From assembly GCA_944470555.2 (NCBI GenBank), contig OX104129.1, positions 43,681,998 to 43,745,997 on the forward strand: a DNA stretch of 64,000 nt. Direction: 5' to 3'. Positions 11,035 to 21,852 of this stretch are shown here, in pieces. The DNA comes from Heterobilharzia americana (lineage: Eukaryota; Platyhelminthes; Trematoda; Strigeidida; Schistosomatidae). Below the pieces are notes generated by a model. It did not search any database, was not told the DNA's origin, and worked only from the letters and a program-made list of their open reading frames with translations. Made by a program: the position numbers and the translations under genes. Each line of letters begins with the position of its first letter. Position 1 is the first letter of the stretch.

Positions 11035-11305
11035 ACAGAAACAGTTCTTGCTTAGTGTAGGTATCTTCGAGACCAGATAATAATGGTGAACATGATGTTT
11101 GAATAGAACTGAATTCCTAGACACACATTGATAGTTGTGCTGTTATTTTTTTTCGGTCAACAGATTTATAATCCCATCAAATTTTGCAAAATACTAAAAC
11201 CATGTGATCAACTCAGATACTTGTTAAAGTAACTTACTAGTGTCAAGATTAATAAAAGTTGAGGTATATTAGAATGAACGTCTACCAAATTAAATAAGAG
11301 AGTGA
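11035..11305 (-). mobile_element. Penelope-like element fragment (copy A)
   Basis: The minus strand encodes F-K-H-H-V-H-H-Y-Y-L-V-S-K followed by I-P-T-L-S-K-N-C-F. The same segment occurs at about 37,015-37,125, upstream of a recognisable Penelope reverse-transcriptase core. About 170 bp of AT-rich sequence follows before the intron unit resumes at gcattgagg. It replaces the 3' part of an exon and the start of its intron. Confidence 0.5.
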
Positions 11306-12193
11306 AGCATTGAGGTGGTGATGTGTTAGTTGTTCAAGTGTGTGTAGACATGATGCGTGATGGCTTCCGATTCGTTGGAATGGGATTTGTTGTGATTCGA
11401 AGGGAATGGATGTCATTGGATTGTGTTGGATGGGATAAGACGGTGTGTATTGAGAGGAGTCGGTGTGAAATGTTGTTGTGATGTGTTCTGCGTGTGTGTC
11501 GGTGTGTTTGTGGTTTAGTGAGTGGTGACGTTGTGAGTGTTTTTGTGTGAATTTATGCGTGAATGTGTGTTTATCAACGTGTTTGTCAGCGTGTGGTGGA
11601 TGTGCGTTTGTGTGTGTGTGTGTGTGTGTGTGATTTCTGTGTTCGATTATTTGTAGACGTGCGTCATGTATTGTGAGGGAGTATTGTGTTTTAGTCAGCG
11701 TGATCGATGTAAATGGCGGGTGAATGTGGATGTTTGAATTGTGTTTGGGAAGGTGAGGTAGATTAGTTTAGGTGAGAGCGCAGTAAATAATAGTGAGCCA
11801 GACATAAGTTGATTGATTGAGTGAGCAAGTGAGTGGAGTGGTGTGGAGTGGAGTGGAATGGTGAATGAGTGATTTTGTGAATCAGTGAATGCGTGAGTGA
11901 GTTTGTGATTGAGTGGTTGACTGATCAAGGGAATAAGAGACTGAGTGACAGACGGCACTACAGAATCATAAACAACCTGAAATACAGAGAGAAAAACAGT
12001 CAGTTGAACTGACTGACTGACTCACTGACTGACTACTGACTGACTGTCAGGCTGACTGAGTGACGGACTGCTTAACAGATTGAACGACTGACTAGCTCAC
12101 TGACACACTGACACACGGACTGATTCTTCACTGTTTCAACCACTCACTGACTGACTGTTGATGGAATCTTCGTGTTCTTCTTTGTCTGCACAG

Positions 12194-12334
12194 TTCACAC
12201 TGAGGTGACAAGCGAAGTGACGACAGTAGAGACTGAGACTGAGACTGAGACTGAGAGTGCAGGGACGCAGACGCAGACGCAGATGCAGACACAGGCATAG
12301 ACACATACACATACACTGTCAGAGAGCACGACAG
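12194..12334 (+). pseudogene. Short repeat exon with in-frame stop
   Basis: The 141-nt exon has acceptor tctgcacag, donor gtgagt and length divisible by 3. However, the usual A-Q-T codon CAG is TAG at 12,298-12,300 in the phase used by all other copies. Inclusion would end the protein after about 35 residues of this exon. Since the exon is symmetric, skipping it would keep the reading frame. The segmental duplicate at 21,124 has an open frame. The conserved block follows at 12335-12613, with a changed end (cactctaggttg). Confidence 0.75.
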
Positions 12335-12939
12335 GTGAGTTTCCCATTCCATGCAATCTGACACTACCCTTCACACTGTTCATGCAACAATATCATTCAT
12401 GTCTGTCAGTTGGGCTTGTGTAGGTGTTGTTCCTTCTCCCAACGACACCTACTCGTGTATTCACCTGCCTGCCTATTAACTCATTCAATATTCACTTCAT
12501 ATTCATTCATGTTGCCGTTGTCTTTGTCTTCCCACTTGATGCTGGTGTTCGTGTTGGTTTCCATGATGATGCTGTGTTTTCGGTTGTGGTATGGGAGTTG
12601 GTTCACTCTAGGTTGTCTCTGTGTATGTGTGTGTGTGAATTAGTGTGTAACTGAGTGATTGATTGATTGAGTGAGAACGCGAATGCTTGAGTGTGTTGTT
12701 GATATGGGTGATGGTGGTGGAGAGTGATGCATTGAGGTGTTGATGTGTTAGTTGTTCAAGTGTGTGTAGACATGATGCGTGATGGCGTTTCCTGCCTAAT
12801 GATGGTATGGCATGGGATTGGACGTGATGAGATGTGATGTGATGTGATCGGACTGGATGTGATGGGACGGCGTGTATTGTGATGACTCGTTTTGAAATGT
12901 TGTTTTGGTGTCTCGCATGCTTGTTAAAATACATTTAGT

Positions 12940-14110
12940 CTAGGTTATTATTTTGTTAACTGTTATTTCCTACCCCTTCTCCCCCACTCCTTGTGTCATT
13001 TGTTATCCAGTCAAAATGGATGAGGAAACACCCAATGATATTGGTTGCACGAAATCGAAAAGTACTGTGAAACAAAGCGAATTGAGGAAGGGTTGCTTCC
13101 TTTTCATGATGAGCGATAGTACCGTCCAAAGTGTTGTGACTGAAAACGAATCAGTCTTTATATTGAGCGTTTCTGTCTCGCTGCGTTTCCGTCCTTAGAG
13201 TCTTTGAAGGTCGCCCTACAGGAGTATGAGAAACAGACGTATACACACTACGTTGTGTCAGATTCGTATTTGTAAGGTGACCAGAGAGCCTACGTCAAGT
13301 TTGTTTGCTTGAAGGCTAGTGAACTCCGGTCGCTAGGTGGTGTAGTGACAAGAATGTCAGTCCTGTTTGTTTTGATTATATATTTCGTAGAATATCCCTG
13401 AAGTGTTCTTGTCGGGCGTTCGTGCTCGCGAAGATTTTAGAAGGTTTCTGGACAGTAACTTGGTTACTGTTAACTCACAATCATCCCTGCAACTCTCATC
13501 TTCATGACAATAGTTCTTGAGCGCCGAAGTTGAATTGGAGAGCGTAAGGCCATTGCTAATATCCAGGACGGCTGCATTTAATGTTTTTTACTTCGCTTAT
13601 GCACATTATGATAAACGACTGAATAGTCAAGATGTGTTCAATATGCGTTATCGCCTATTCGCTCAGCGTAATTTGACCGGTAATTAAATTTTCCAGTGAA
13701 ATGATGTTGTTGTAGGCAGTTATGAAAAGTTGCAGGAGCATATAATCAGTCAAGGTGGATCAGCATCCTTCTCTGTCACAGAGGGTGGAGATCTGAAATC
13801 CTTTCTTTCGCCACAGCCGAAATTAGCTGAAAACTGTCTTGATCTACTGGGTCTCGATGGCACTCACAAGACCAGTAATGAGAAGATTTTTCTCCATGAG
13901 TTTGTAGTCATCGACATCAACTTCATGGCTATTCCCATAGATTTTGCTTTCATAATCAGTAAGACATTAGATCTGATTGGTGCATTTCTGAGGTTTTTAA
14001 AGATTATTATTGGAAGCTGCAGAGTGAGTGCTTTCATAACAGATGACCGTCCTGCAATTTCGTCTGCATTATGCCAAGTTCTTCATGACGGGAAGTGAAC
14101 GAACGAAGGC
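12940..14110 (+). mobile_element. MULE-type DNA transposon remnant (copy A)
   Basis: The open stretch 13,730-14,098 encodes 122 residues with L-D-G-T-H, then V-V-I-D and, about 85 residues later, I-T-D-D-R-P-A-I. This resembles the D-x-T-H ... D-D region of Mutator-like (MULE) transposases. Upstream, 12,953-13,198 and the following bases encode further pieces such as L-Q-E-Y-E-K-Q-T-Y in broken frames, typical of the N-terminal part of such proteins. Stops and frame changes make it inactive. It lies in the intron after the stop-containing exon. A near-identical copy is at 21,853-23,023. Confidence 0.6.
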
Positions 14111-15120
14111 CCTTCTAAGGGCCATCCAAAATGCGATCTCACTGACTTCTTTCTTTCTTCTAAATAAATAAGAAGGGATTATTCATACTTAAATGCTTCA
14201 CGTATCGACCGAATGAATGCATCACAGAATATTAGATCGTTAGAAAGTGTAGAACGGAGAATGATAGCTGACAAATGTGTAGTTATAGTTCGGGTAATCG
14301 AAACGTCGATGCGTATATACCCATCAAAGCTCTTTTAACAGGTGAAAGATAATGTCACGTCCCATTGTATTTATCTGAGCACAGTTGTAGTAGGCGACCA
14401 CCGTTATCTGTTCGTTCAGTCGAGACTCTATGGTATCTTGAGCGACGCTCAGCAGTCTTAGCAACGATTATTTTAGACGTCTCCCACTCTCACCAACTGT
14501 TTATTTCCATTCATTTTCTAAATATTATCAAATACTACTACCACGTACTCACTCATCAACATTTCGACATGTTACTCAACTCATTATTCAGACAGGTTAC
14601 GTCTTCTTTTCGTTTAGTCGAAACTAATCTAGGGAAGCAAATTATTTCAAATTGATCATATTCATTTAGTTTCTATGCTTTGTTGAACGACGCTCACAAA
14701 TCTTAGGAACTGTATTAGAACATCGTTTTATCGCAAATATGCCACGGTGACTAAATAAGTAATCAAATGAAGCTTGATTTTTTCGAATGTTGACACCTTA
14801 GTTAACATCACTCACCACTGTATAACTCAAACATTTCGGTCACTTAGCTGCTTCAATTATTTGCAATATCCTCATGAGTAGACTTCAATCTTGATGCATA
14901 TTAGTTAGAAGTACTAATCCGAATATTCAAATATATAGAGAGAGATGGTTGTTTAAAGAAATATCAAGAAAGTATTATGGCTGTTGGTGTGATCACGGGT
15001 AGTAACTTTTTTCTAGTTATTACCAAAATAAGAACTTATCATTATGTGCAAACTTTCGACCAATACATTTAAGATGTAGATTTTTCTGCAAACCTCAGTT
15101 ACAGTCATAAATTACACTCG
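14111..15120. other. AT-rich intron sequence, no gene recognised
   Basis: This AT-rich stretch is duplicated at 23,024-24,030. The longest plus-strand open stretch (14,365-14,655) has no motif I recognise and is split by low-complexity sequence. It may be the unrecognised 3' part of the MULE insertion. Confidence 0.4.
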
Positions 15121-15124
15121 ATGC

Positions 15125-15290
15125 ATATTGATCTCGGCGACTACCGGGACGCGCGTCTCGTCCTACTTGGTACTCGTCGGCTGGATGTAGCAGGACCCCA
15201 GTCAGTGATGTGGTTCCCACTGTGGATCGAACTCAATACCCATCGCTTAAACTGACAGAGCGTTATCCACTGAGCCGAGTACCGAATAGA
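15125..15290 (-). mobile_element. tRNA-like SINE with hammerhead motif, Sm-alpha type (copy A)
   Basis: On the minus strand, an A-box-like cggctcagtgg (15,267-15,277) is followed by a perfect B-box gttcgatcc (15,224-15,232). These are RNA polymerase III promoter elements. Further downstream, 15,137-15,187 matches the layout of the schistosome Sm-alpha hammerhead ribozyme: catccag, core, stem II aggac, and acgcgcgtc at the cleavage site. The core is degraded: ccgacga replaces ctgatga and gaga replaces gaaa. Self-cleavage is therefore unlikely. Confidence 0.7.
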
Positions 15291-16180
15291 ACAGAACACC
15301 AGTCCTGGAGTCCTCTGTTAGTCACCGAGATCAACGTTGGATCATGAATCAGCAGTAGTATCAAGGTAACCGCATAGAAGCCCATCTACCAACAGAGGTC
15401 GAGCAATTCAGTCCTGTATAACAACACGAAATTACAACTATCATGGTAACAACTACACTCAATACATTTTGAAACAGGCTCCCTGAAATATTACACAACA
15501 TTGTCACTACAGAATTACATTCTCTACAAATCTGAAATCCATTTTAAATTTATTCCTTACCTGATGGGGATTAATTTCTTAAAACAGAATTTATGTTGAA
15601 ATGATGGAGAATATTTGTAGCTCAGGTGGATGGTCTTGGTTGTATTGTATTGGCTTGTTTAATCGATGAAACAACCCAGCTCAGAGAACACAATACAACC
15701 AGAAGACAGAATTCATGTGACAAGTAATGGTTTTATAAGCCAATCCAAATACAGATAGCTTATCCAAACTCAAGTAATCAGATTCCTACGAGTAAGTATC
15801 CTAGTCCAATAGGAAAGTACCTTGGCTACACAAACACACTGATTTTAAACAGAGGAATCAGTCAATCATTTTTCATTTAAAATTTCTTTCATCCACCCTA
15901 AGTAAATTACGGGGGGCAGAAGCGTGCTGTGTAATAGAGGTCAACCATGATTGTCTGTGCTTCTCAGCGCCTCTCTTTTTCATGTGGGATTCAGTGTGTG
16001 TGTTCGTGTGTTTCATTGTGCTTGTGCCCGAGTGAGCAGTTATCTTTTGCACGAGTTGTCTCAATTTATGCGTGAATGCGACTTTGAGAGAGTGTATGTA
16101 TGTATCTGTGTGTGTGTGTGTGAGAGAGAGAGCGTGACTACTATGCTCGATGTTTTGTTGCCATGCTTCGTGAATTGTGA
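15284..16180. repeat. Interspersed block R, copy 2
   Basis: This is the same block as at 9,495, here joined directly to the 5' end of the SINE (gagccgagtaccgaatag). It ends in gtgcttgtgcccgagtgagcag-type sequence followed by (TG)n and GAGA tracts, and then re-enters the intron unit. Confidence 0.6.
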
Positions 16181-16770
16181 GGCAGTATTGTGTTTTAGTC
16201 TGTGTGATCGAGGTGAACGAATGATGAATGTGAGTGTTTGAATTGTGAGTGAGTGAGAATGGTATTTAAATTAGTTGAGGTGAAAGTGCAATTCAACATG
16301 GTGAAATAGAGATTGGATGAATGAGTAAGTAGGTAGGTGATTGAGTGATTGAGTGACTCAGTGACAGAGGGACATAGAGAATCATGAGCAACCTGAAAGA
16401 CAGAGAGACAGAGAGAGATGCGGACACAGAGAGGCAGAGAGAGAGTGGGAGATGCAGAGAGAGGGAGAGAGAGAGAGAGAGACAGGGAAAGGGAAGGTAG
16501 AGAGAAAGAGTGAGGTGAGGTGACTGTGAGACTGACCGACTGAGTGATAGTCAGACAGAGTGACAGGTTTACGGAAAGGCTGACCGACTGACTGACTGCG
16601 TGGTTCGACTGATTGACTGACTGACTAGCTGACTGCCTGATTCGACTGACTGACCGACAGACTGACTTACTGACTGACTGACTAACTGACTGACTGAATG
16701 ACTAGTTGACACTGACACACTGACTCACTGAATGTTGATGGAATCTTCGTGTTCTTCTTTGTCTGCACAG

Positions 16771-17152
16771 TTCACACTGAGGTGACAAGCGAAGTGACGA
16801 CAGTGGAGACTGAGACTGAGACTGAGACTGAGAGTGCAGGGACGCAGACGCAGACGCAGAGGGAAACGGAGAGGGAGACGGAGACTGAAAGTGAGATGGA
16901 GAAGGAGACCGCGACGGAGACGGAGACGGAGACGGAGACGGAGACAGAAGACAGAGACAGAGACAGAGATTGTCACGGAGACGCAGACGCAGACGCAGAC
17001 GCAGACACACACGCAAACGCAAACGCCAACGACAACGCCAACGCCAACACAGACGGAGATGGAGATGGAGATCCAGACAGAGACAGAGACACAGACACAG
17101 ACACAGACACAGGCACAGACACACACACATACACTGTCAGAGAGCACGACAG
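16771..17152 (+). pseudogene. Repeat exon with a one-base frameshift
   Basis: Splice sites are normal, but the exon is 382 nt, the only full copy not divisible by 3. The extra base lies near 16,949, where gagacagagacag reads gagacagaagacagag. Upstream the frame is T-E/T-Q as usual. Downstream the phase-1 frame becomes an Asp/Arg and Ala/Asp repeat (D-R-D-R, D-A-D-A) and ends V-R-E-H-D-R, out of phase with the next exon. A sequencing or assembly error in the repeat is possible. The conserved block follows at 17153-17431. Confidence 0.65.
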
Positions 17153-17488
17153 GTGAGTTTCCCATTCCATGCAATCTGACACTACCCTTCACACTGTTCA
17201 TGCAACAATATCATTCATGTCTGTCAGTTGGGCTTGTGTAGGTGTTGTTCCTTCTCCCAACGACACCTACTCGTGTATTCACCTGCCTGCCTATTAACTC
17301 ATTCAATATTCACTTCATATTCATTCATGTTGCCGTTGTCTTTGTCTTCCCACTTGATGCTGGTGTTCGTGTTGGTTTCCATGATGATGCTGTGTTTTCG
17401 GTTGTGGTATGGGAGTTGGTTCACTCTTGCTTGTCTCTGTGTGCAGGTGTGTTTTCGTATGTATGTTTGTGTGTGTGTTGGTGTTTGG

Positions 17489-18775
17489 AAGGATTTCGAA
17501 ATAGTACCTGTAGCTGAGTCCTCTTCGCGATCAGATTTGACTTCTCGACCCATTGCCATCACTTCCCACCTTCTGAAGACAATGCAGAAATTACTCCTCC
17601 ATGTGATTCAGCCGTCATTGAGTGTTTTCTGAGATCAAGAACAGTTTGCTTACGATCATTAGGAGAAGTACGTTGTTTACCTCCACTGTCTTGCATCACA
17701 GTATCGTTTCTAGTCTCGACAAAATTGTTTTAGCCTCAGACGTAAAGAAGACTTTTGTGAGCTGCTTCATTTTTGTCATGAAGCCTGTTGCTGCATTGAT
17801 GGTATTTGTGCAGAAAGTAAATCGAGTGTTAACTATCTTGGGTTGAGTTTTACTTCTGACCTATGTTGGTCGTCTCATGTCTCGTTGACTTGTAGAAAAA
17901 TCTTTCGTTTAACTTCATACGTAGGGAAACTGAGGCTCTCTGATATAACTCGACCTCTTCTTTTACAATTTGTTAACTCCTGCATTTTACCTGTTCTTCT
18001 ATATAGTTCCCCACTGATCTTTCCCGGTCTTCTAAAAAAGCACTATGTTATGTTGTGTAGGGCTTTAAAAGCCGTCAGCAGGGTGAGTGGTGTGCCTCTA
18101 GCCCAACTGATTACCATTGTAGATGATAGGCACTTAGATTCTGGCGAGCAACTGACTACACAAGTTTTAATTGACACTGAGCATCCACTTTATTCACAGC
18201 TCTCTCCATGTATCTCCTCAGGGAGAACAAGAAGAAGCTAACATAAGACTGTACGCTCGTACAGCTAAGTATACGAATTCGACTGTACCTCACCTAGGAC
18301 CAAATATGTGAGGAAAAAAGTGTTAGAAGAGAAATCCCACATCAATTTTGTAACAACAGAAAATCTCATTTCCACAACTTAAATAACAATGTGAAATTTC
18401 CTCCTTTACTATGATATTTACATTACAGAAATTTTTGTAATAACACAACTCGAAATATTGTGAAGGAGTATGTATATGAATATCTTGTGTTGTTGTTGCA
18501 ATGTATCATACTGAGAATTACAAATTAAATGACGAACAGTTTGGATGAAGTGAAATATTGATATTAATATAATTATTATTATAAGTAGCAGCAATTTCAT
18601 TATCCAGAAGAACTATTGCGTATTAATTTCCGTGATCGATGCAAGCGAAAGAGTAATGTGGATGTATGAAATGTGTGCAGCAGCACGAAATCCATTACTG
18701 TAGGTGAAGGGGCAATATACTGTGAGATAGAGATTGGGTGACAGACAGGGACTGAGTGAGTAAGTGATAGAGTGA
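17489..18775 (+). mobile_element. CR1-like non-LTR retrotransposon 3' fragment (copy A)
   Basis: The reverse-transcriptase start is seen as S-R-P-I-A-I-T-S-H-L-L-K-T-M, in the frame at 17,500-17,632. A C-terminal part follows in 17,843-18,241 (L-G-L-S-F-T-S-D, then S-P-L-I-F-P-G-L-L-K-K and S-G-R-T-R-R-S at the end). The palm with the catalytic F/Y-x-D-D is missing, and frames are broken near 17,632 and 17,846. The same deleted copy with the same flank is at 38,790-40,075, so the two arose by segmental duplication rather than separate insertions. Confidence 0.65.
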
Positions 18776-19247
18776 GACAGTGTGTGTGTGTGTGTGAGTG
18801 ATTGAGAGAAACGGTGTTTTAGAGTGTCACAGAGTGATTGAGGGAGTGGAGGGGAGGGGAGGGGAAAGAGTGATTGATTGAGTGACTGAGTGGTAGAGCG
18901 ATTGGTAAGGTGGGACAGATAATGAGCGAGTGAGTGGTTGATTGATTGATTGATTGATTGATTCATTGAGTGAGTGAGTGAGTGTTTGATTGAGAGAGTG
19001 ATTGACTGATTGATTGAGTGAGTGAGTGGTTGAGTGAGTAAGCAAGCAAGTGAACGCAAGAGGAGTTCAGAGAATGAGTGAATAGCCTGGTGAACGAAAA
19101 GCGTGACCGTGAGTAAAATAGAGAGCGAACGAGTGAGTGAGTCAGTTCACTGCGTGCAAGACAGCAAGTCCAACCTATTAAATAAAAGATAATTCACAGA
19201 TAAACTGACCGTTGATCGAATTATCGTGCACTAATTCGTCTGCACAG

Positions 19248-19410
19248 TTGACACTTACGTGACGAGCGAAGTGATGAGAGTGGAGCCAGTGAGTGCAGAG
19301 AGGAAGAAGGTGAGAGATATAATGTGACAGAGTGGAGTGTCAGACGCAGATGGAGAAAGAGGCGAATACGGAGAGCGAGAAAAATACGCACACACAGACA
19401 CATATCACAC
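19248..19410 (+). pseudogene. Decayed repeat exon
   Basis: Acceptor tctgcacag is followed by codons for D-T-Y-V-T-S-E-V-M-R-V-E, a diverged form of the standard start. The frame then reaches a stop at ata-atg-tga. The remainder (cagacgcagatggagaaag ... acacacagacacata) still resembles the exon tail, but no gcacgacag|gtgagt donor remains. The upstream sequence (gacagcaagtccaacct) is shared with the exon at 37,585. Confidence 0.6.
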
Positions 19411-19925
19411 GAGATGGAATGAGTCGAGATACCATGGAGTCGGATGGGATGGGATGCAGAGAATTTTGACGATACAGCATTAAATGTTGATGACGTGAGA
19501 TCTGTGTGCGTGTTACTATCTGAGTGTCTGCGTGTGTTTCATTGTGCTTGTGCCCGAGTGAGTAGTTATCTTTTGCATGAGTTCTCTCAATTTATGCGTG
19601 AATGCGTGTTTGTCAGTGTGTGTGTGTGCGACTAAGGTGAAGGTGCAATTAAACATAATGAATTAAAGATTGGATGAATGAGTAAGCAAGCAGGCGATTG
19701 AGTGATTGAGTGAGTGATTGACTGAGGTGACTGTCAGAATGACCGACAAAGTGACAGTAAGAAGGTCAGACAGAGTGACTGGTTAACTGACTGACCGCCT
19801 GGATCGACCGACTGACTGAATGACTAGCACACTGACTCACTGACTCACTGAATGATTTTTGACCGTTTCAATCACTCGCTGAATGACTGTTGATGGAATC
19901 TTCGTGTTGTACTTTATCTGCACAG

Positions 19926-19964
19926 TAGACACTGAGGTGACAAGCGAAGTGACGACAGTGGAGA
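19926..19964 (+). pseudogene. Repeat exon truncated by a Penelope-like insertion (copy B)
   Basis: This is the same exon-Penelope fusion as at 10,995. It differs in keeping the usual gacagtgg, where copy A has gacattgg. Confidence 0.7.
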
Positions 19965-20235
19965 AACAGAAACAGTTCTTGCTTAGTGTAGGTATCTTCG
20001 AGACCAGATAATAATGGTGAACATGATGTTTGAATAGAATTGAATTCCTAGACACACATTGATAGTTGTGCTGTTATTTTTTTTTCGGTCAACAGATTTA
20101 TAATCCCATCAAATTTTGCAAAATACTAAAACCATGTGATCAACTCAGATACTTGTTAAAGCAACTTACTAGTGTCAAGATTAATAAAAGTTGAGGTATA
20201 TTAGAATGAACGTCTACCAAATTAAATAAGAGAGT
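19965..20235 (-). mobile_element. Penelope-like element fragment (copy B)
   Basis: This is the duplicate of 11,035-11,305, with the same minus-strand H-H-V-H-H-Y-Y-L-V-S-K motif and the same junctions. Confidence 0.5.
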
Positions 20236-21123
20236 GAAGCATTGAGGTGGTGATGTGTTAGTTGTTCAAGTGTGTGTAGACATGATGCGTGATGGCTTCC
20301 GATTCGTTGGAATGGGATTTGTTGTGATTCGAAGGGAATGGATGTCATTGGATTGTGTTGGATGGGATAAGACGGTGTGTATTGAGAGGAGTCGGTGTGA
20401 AATGTTGTTGTGATGTGTTCTGCGTGTGTGTCGGTGTGTTTGTGGTTTAGTGAGTGGTGACGTTGTGAGTGTTTTTGTGTGAATTTATGCGTGAATGTGT
20501 GTTTATCAACGTGTTTGTCAGCGTGTGGTGGATGTGCGTTTGTGTGTGTGTGTGTGTGTGTGATTTCTGTGTTCGATTATTTGTAGACGTGCGTCATGTA
20601 TTGTGAGGGAGTATTGTGTTTTAGTCAGCGTGATCGATGTAAATGGCGGGTGAATGTGGATGTTTGAATTGTGTTTGGGAAGGTGAGGTAGATTAGTTTA
20701 GGTGAGAGCGCAGTAAATAATAGTGAGCCAGACATAAGTTGATTGATTGAGTGAGCAAGTGAGTGGAGTGGTGTGGAGTGGAGTGGAATGGTGAATGAGT
20801 GATTTTGTGAATCAGTGAATGCGTGAGTGAGTTTGTGATTGAGTGGTTGACTGATCAAGGGAATAAGAGACTGAGTGACAGACGGCACTACAGAATCATA
20901 AACAACCTGAAATACAGAGAGAAAAACAGTCAGTTGAACTGACTGACTGACTCACTGACTGACTACTGACTGACTGTCAGGCTGACTGAGTGACGGACTG
21001 CTTAACAGATTGAACGACTGACTAGCTCACTGACACACTGACACACGGACTGATTCTTCACTGTTTCAACCACTCACTGACTGACTGTTGATGGAATCTT
21101 CGTGTTCTTCTTTGTCTGCACAG

Positions 21124-21237
21124 TTCACACTGAGGTGACAAGCGAAGTGACGACAGTGAAGACTGAGACTGAGTCACAGACACAGACACAGACACAGGCA
21201 CAGACACATACACATACACTGTCAGAGAGCACGACAG
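21124..21237 (+). CDS. Short Thr/Gln repeat exon
   Basis: The 114-nt phase 1-1 exon is the shortest intact copy in the first 30 kb. After V-H-T-E-V-T-S-E-V-T-T-V-K it goes almost directly to T-E-S-Q-T-Q-T-Q-A-Q and the standard H-T-H-T-L-S-E-S-T-T-G end. It is the segmental-duplicate partner of the stop-containing exon at 12,194 and lacks the TAG. Acceptor and donor are intact. The conserved block follows at 21238-21516. Confidence 0.6.
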
Positions 21238-21852
21238 GTGAGTTTCCCATTCCATGCAATCTGACACTACCCTTCACACTGTTCATGCAACAATATCATT
21301 CATGTCTGTCAGTTGGGCTTGTGTAGGTGTTGTTCCTTCTCCCAACGACACCTACTCGTGTATTCACCTGCCTGCCTATTAACTCATTCAATATTCACTT
21401 CATATTCATTCATGTTGCCGTTGTCTTTGTCTTCCCACTTGATGCTGGTGTTCGTGTTGGTTTCCATGATGATGCTGTGTTTTCGGTTGTGGTATGGGAG
21501 TTGGTTCACACTTGTTTGTCTGTGTGTGTGTGTGTGTGAATTAGTGAGTAACTGAGTGATTGATTGATTGAGTGATTGAGTGAGTGAGTGTGTGAGTGTT
21601 TGAGTGTGTTGTTGATATGGGTGATGGTGGTGGAGGGTGATGCATTGAGGTGTTGATGTGTTAGTTGTTCAAGTGTGTGTAGACATGATGCGTGATGGCG
21701 TTTCCTGCCTAATGATGGTATGGCATGGGATTGGACGTGATGAGATGTGATGTGATGTGATCGGACTGGATGTGATGGGACGGCGTGTATTGTGATGACT
21801 CGTTTTGAAATGTTGTTGTGGTGTCTCGCATGCTTGTTAAAATACATTTAGT

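Larger units (their letters stand above)
10960..16500 (+). repeat. Large segmental duplication, copy A
   Basis: This stretch matches 19,890-25,415 at an offset of about 8,913-8,931 bp. The shared order is: truncated repeat exon, Penelope fragment, intron satellite, short repeat exon, MULE fragment, SINE/hammerhead and block R. All were therefore copied as one segment after the transposons had landed. The copies differ by scattered substitutions and by the content of the short repeat exon. Confidence 0.8.

Noticed and set aside
12953..13198. 81-codon ORF as a host gene
   Set aside because: It is followed by further broken transposase-like frames and duplicated with the MULE fragment, so it is treated as part of the transposon remnant.
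15181..15290. A tRNA gene on the minus strand (A and B boxes)
   Set aside because: No acceptor stem or anticodon arm can be folded by eye. The adjoining hammerhead-like sequence fits a tRNA-derived SINE.
18613..19059. 148-codon minus-strand ORF rich in Ser, Leu, Thr and His
   Set aside because: It is the antisense of TGAG/TGAT satellite, with no domain and no conservation of frame between the copies at 18.6 and 39.9 kb.
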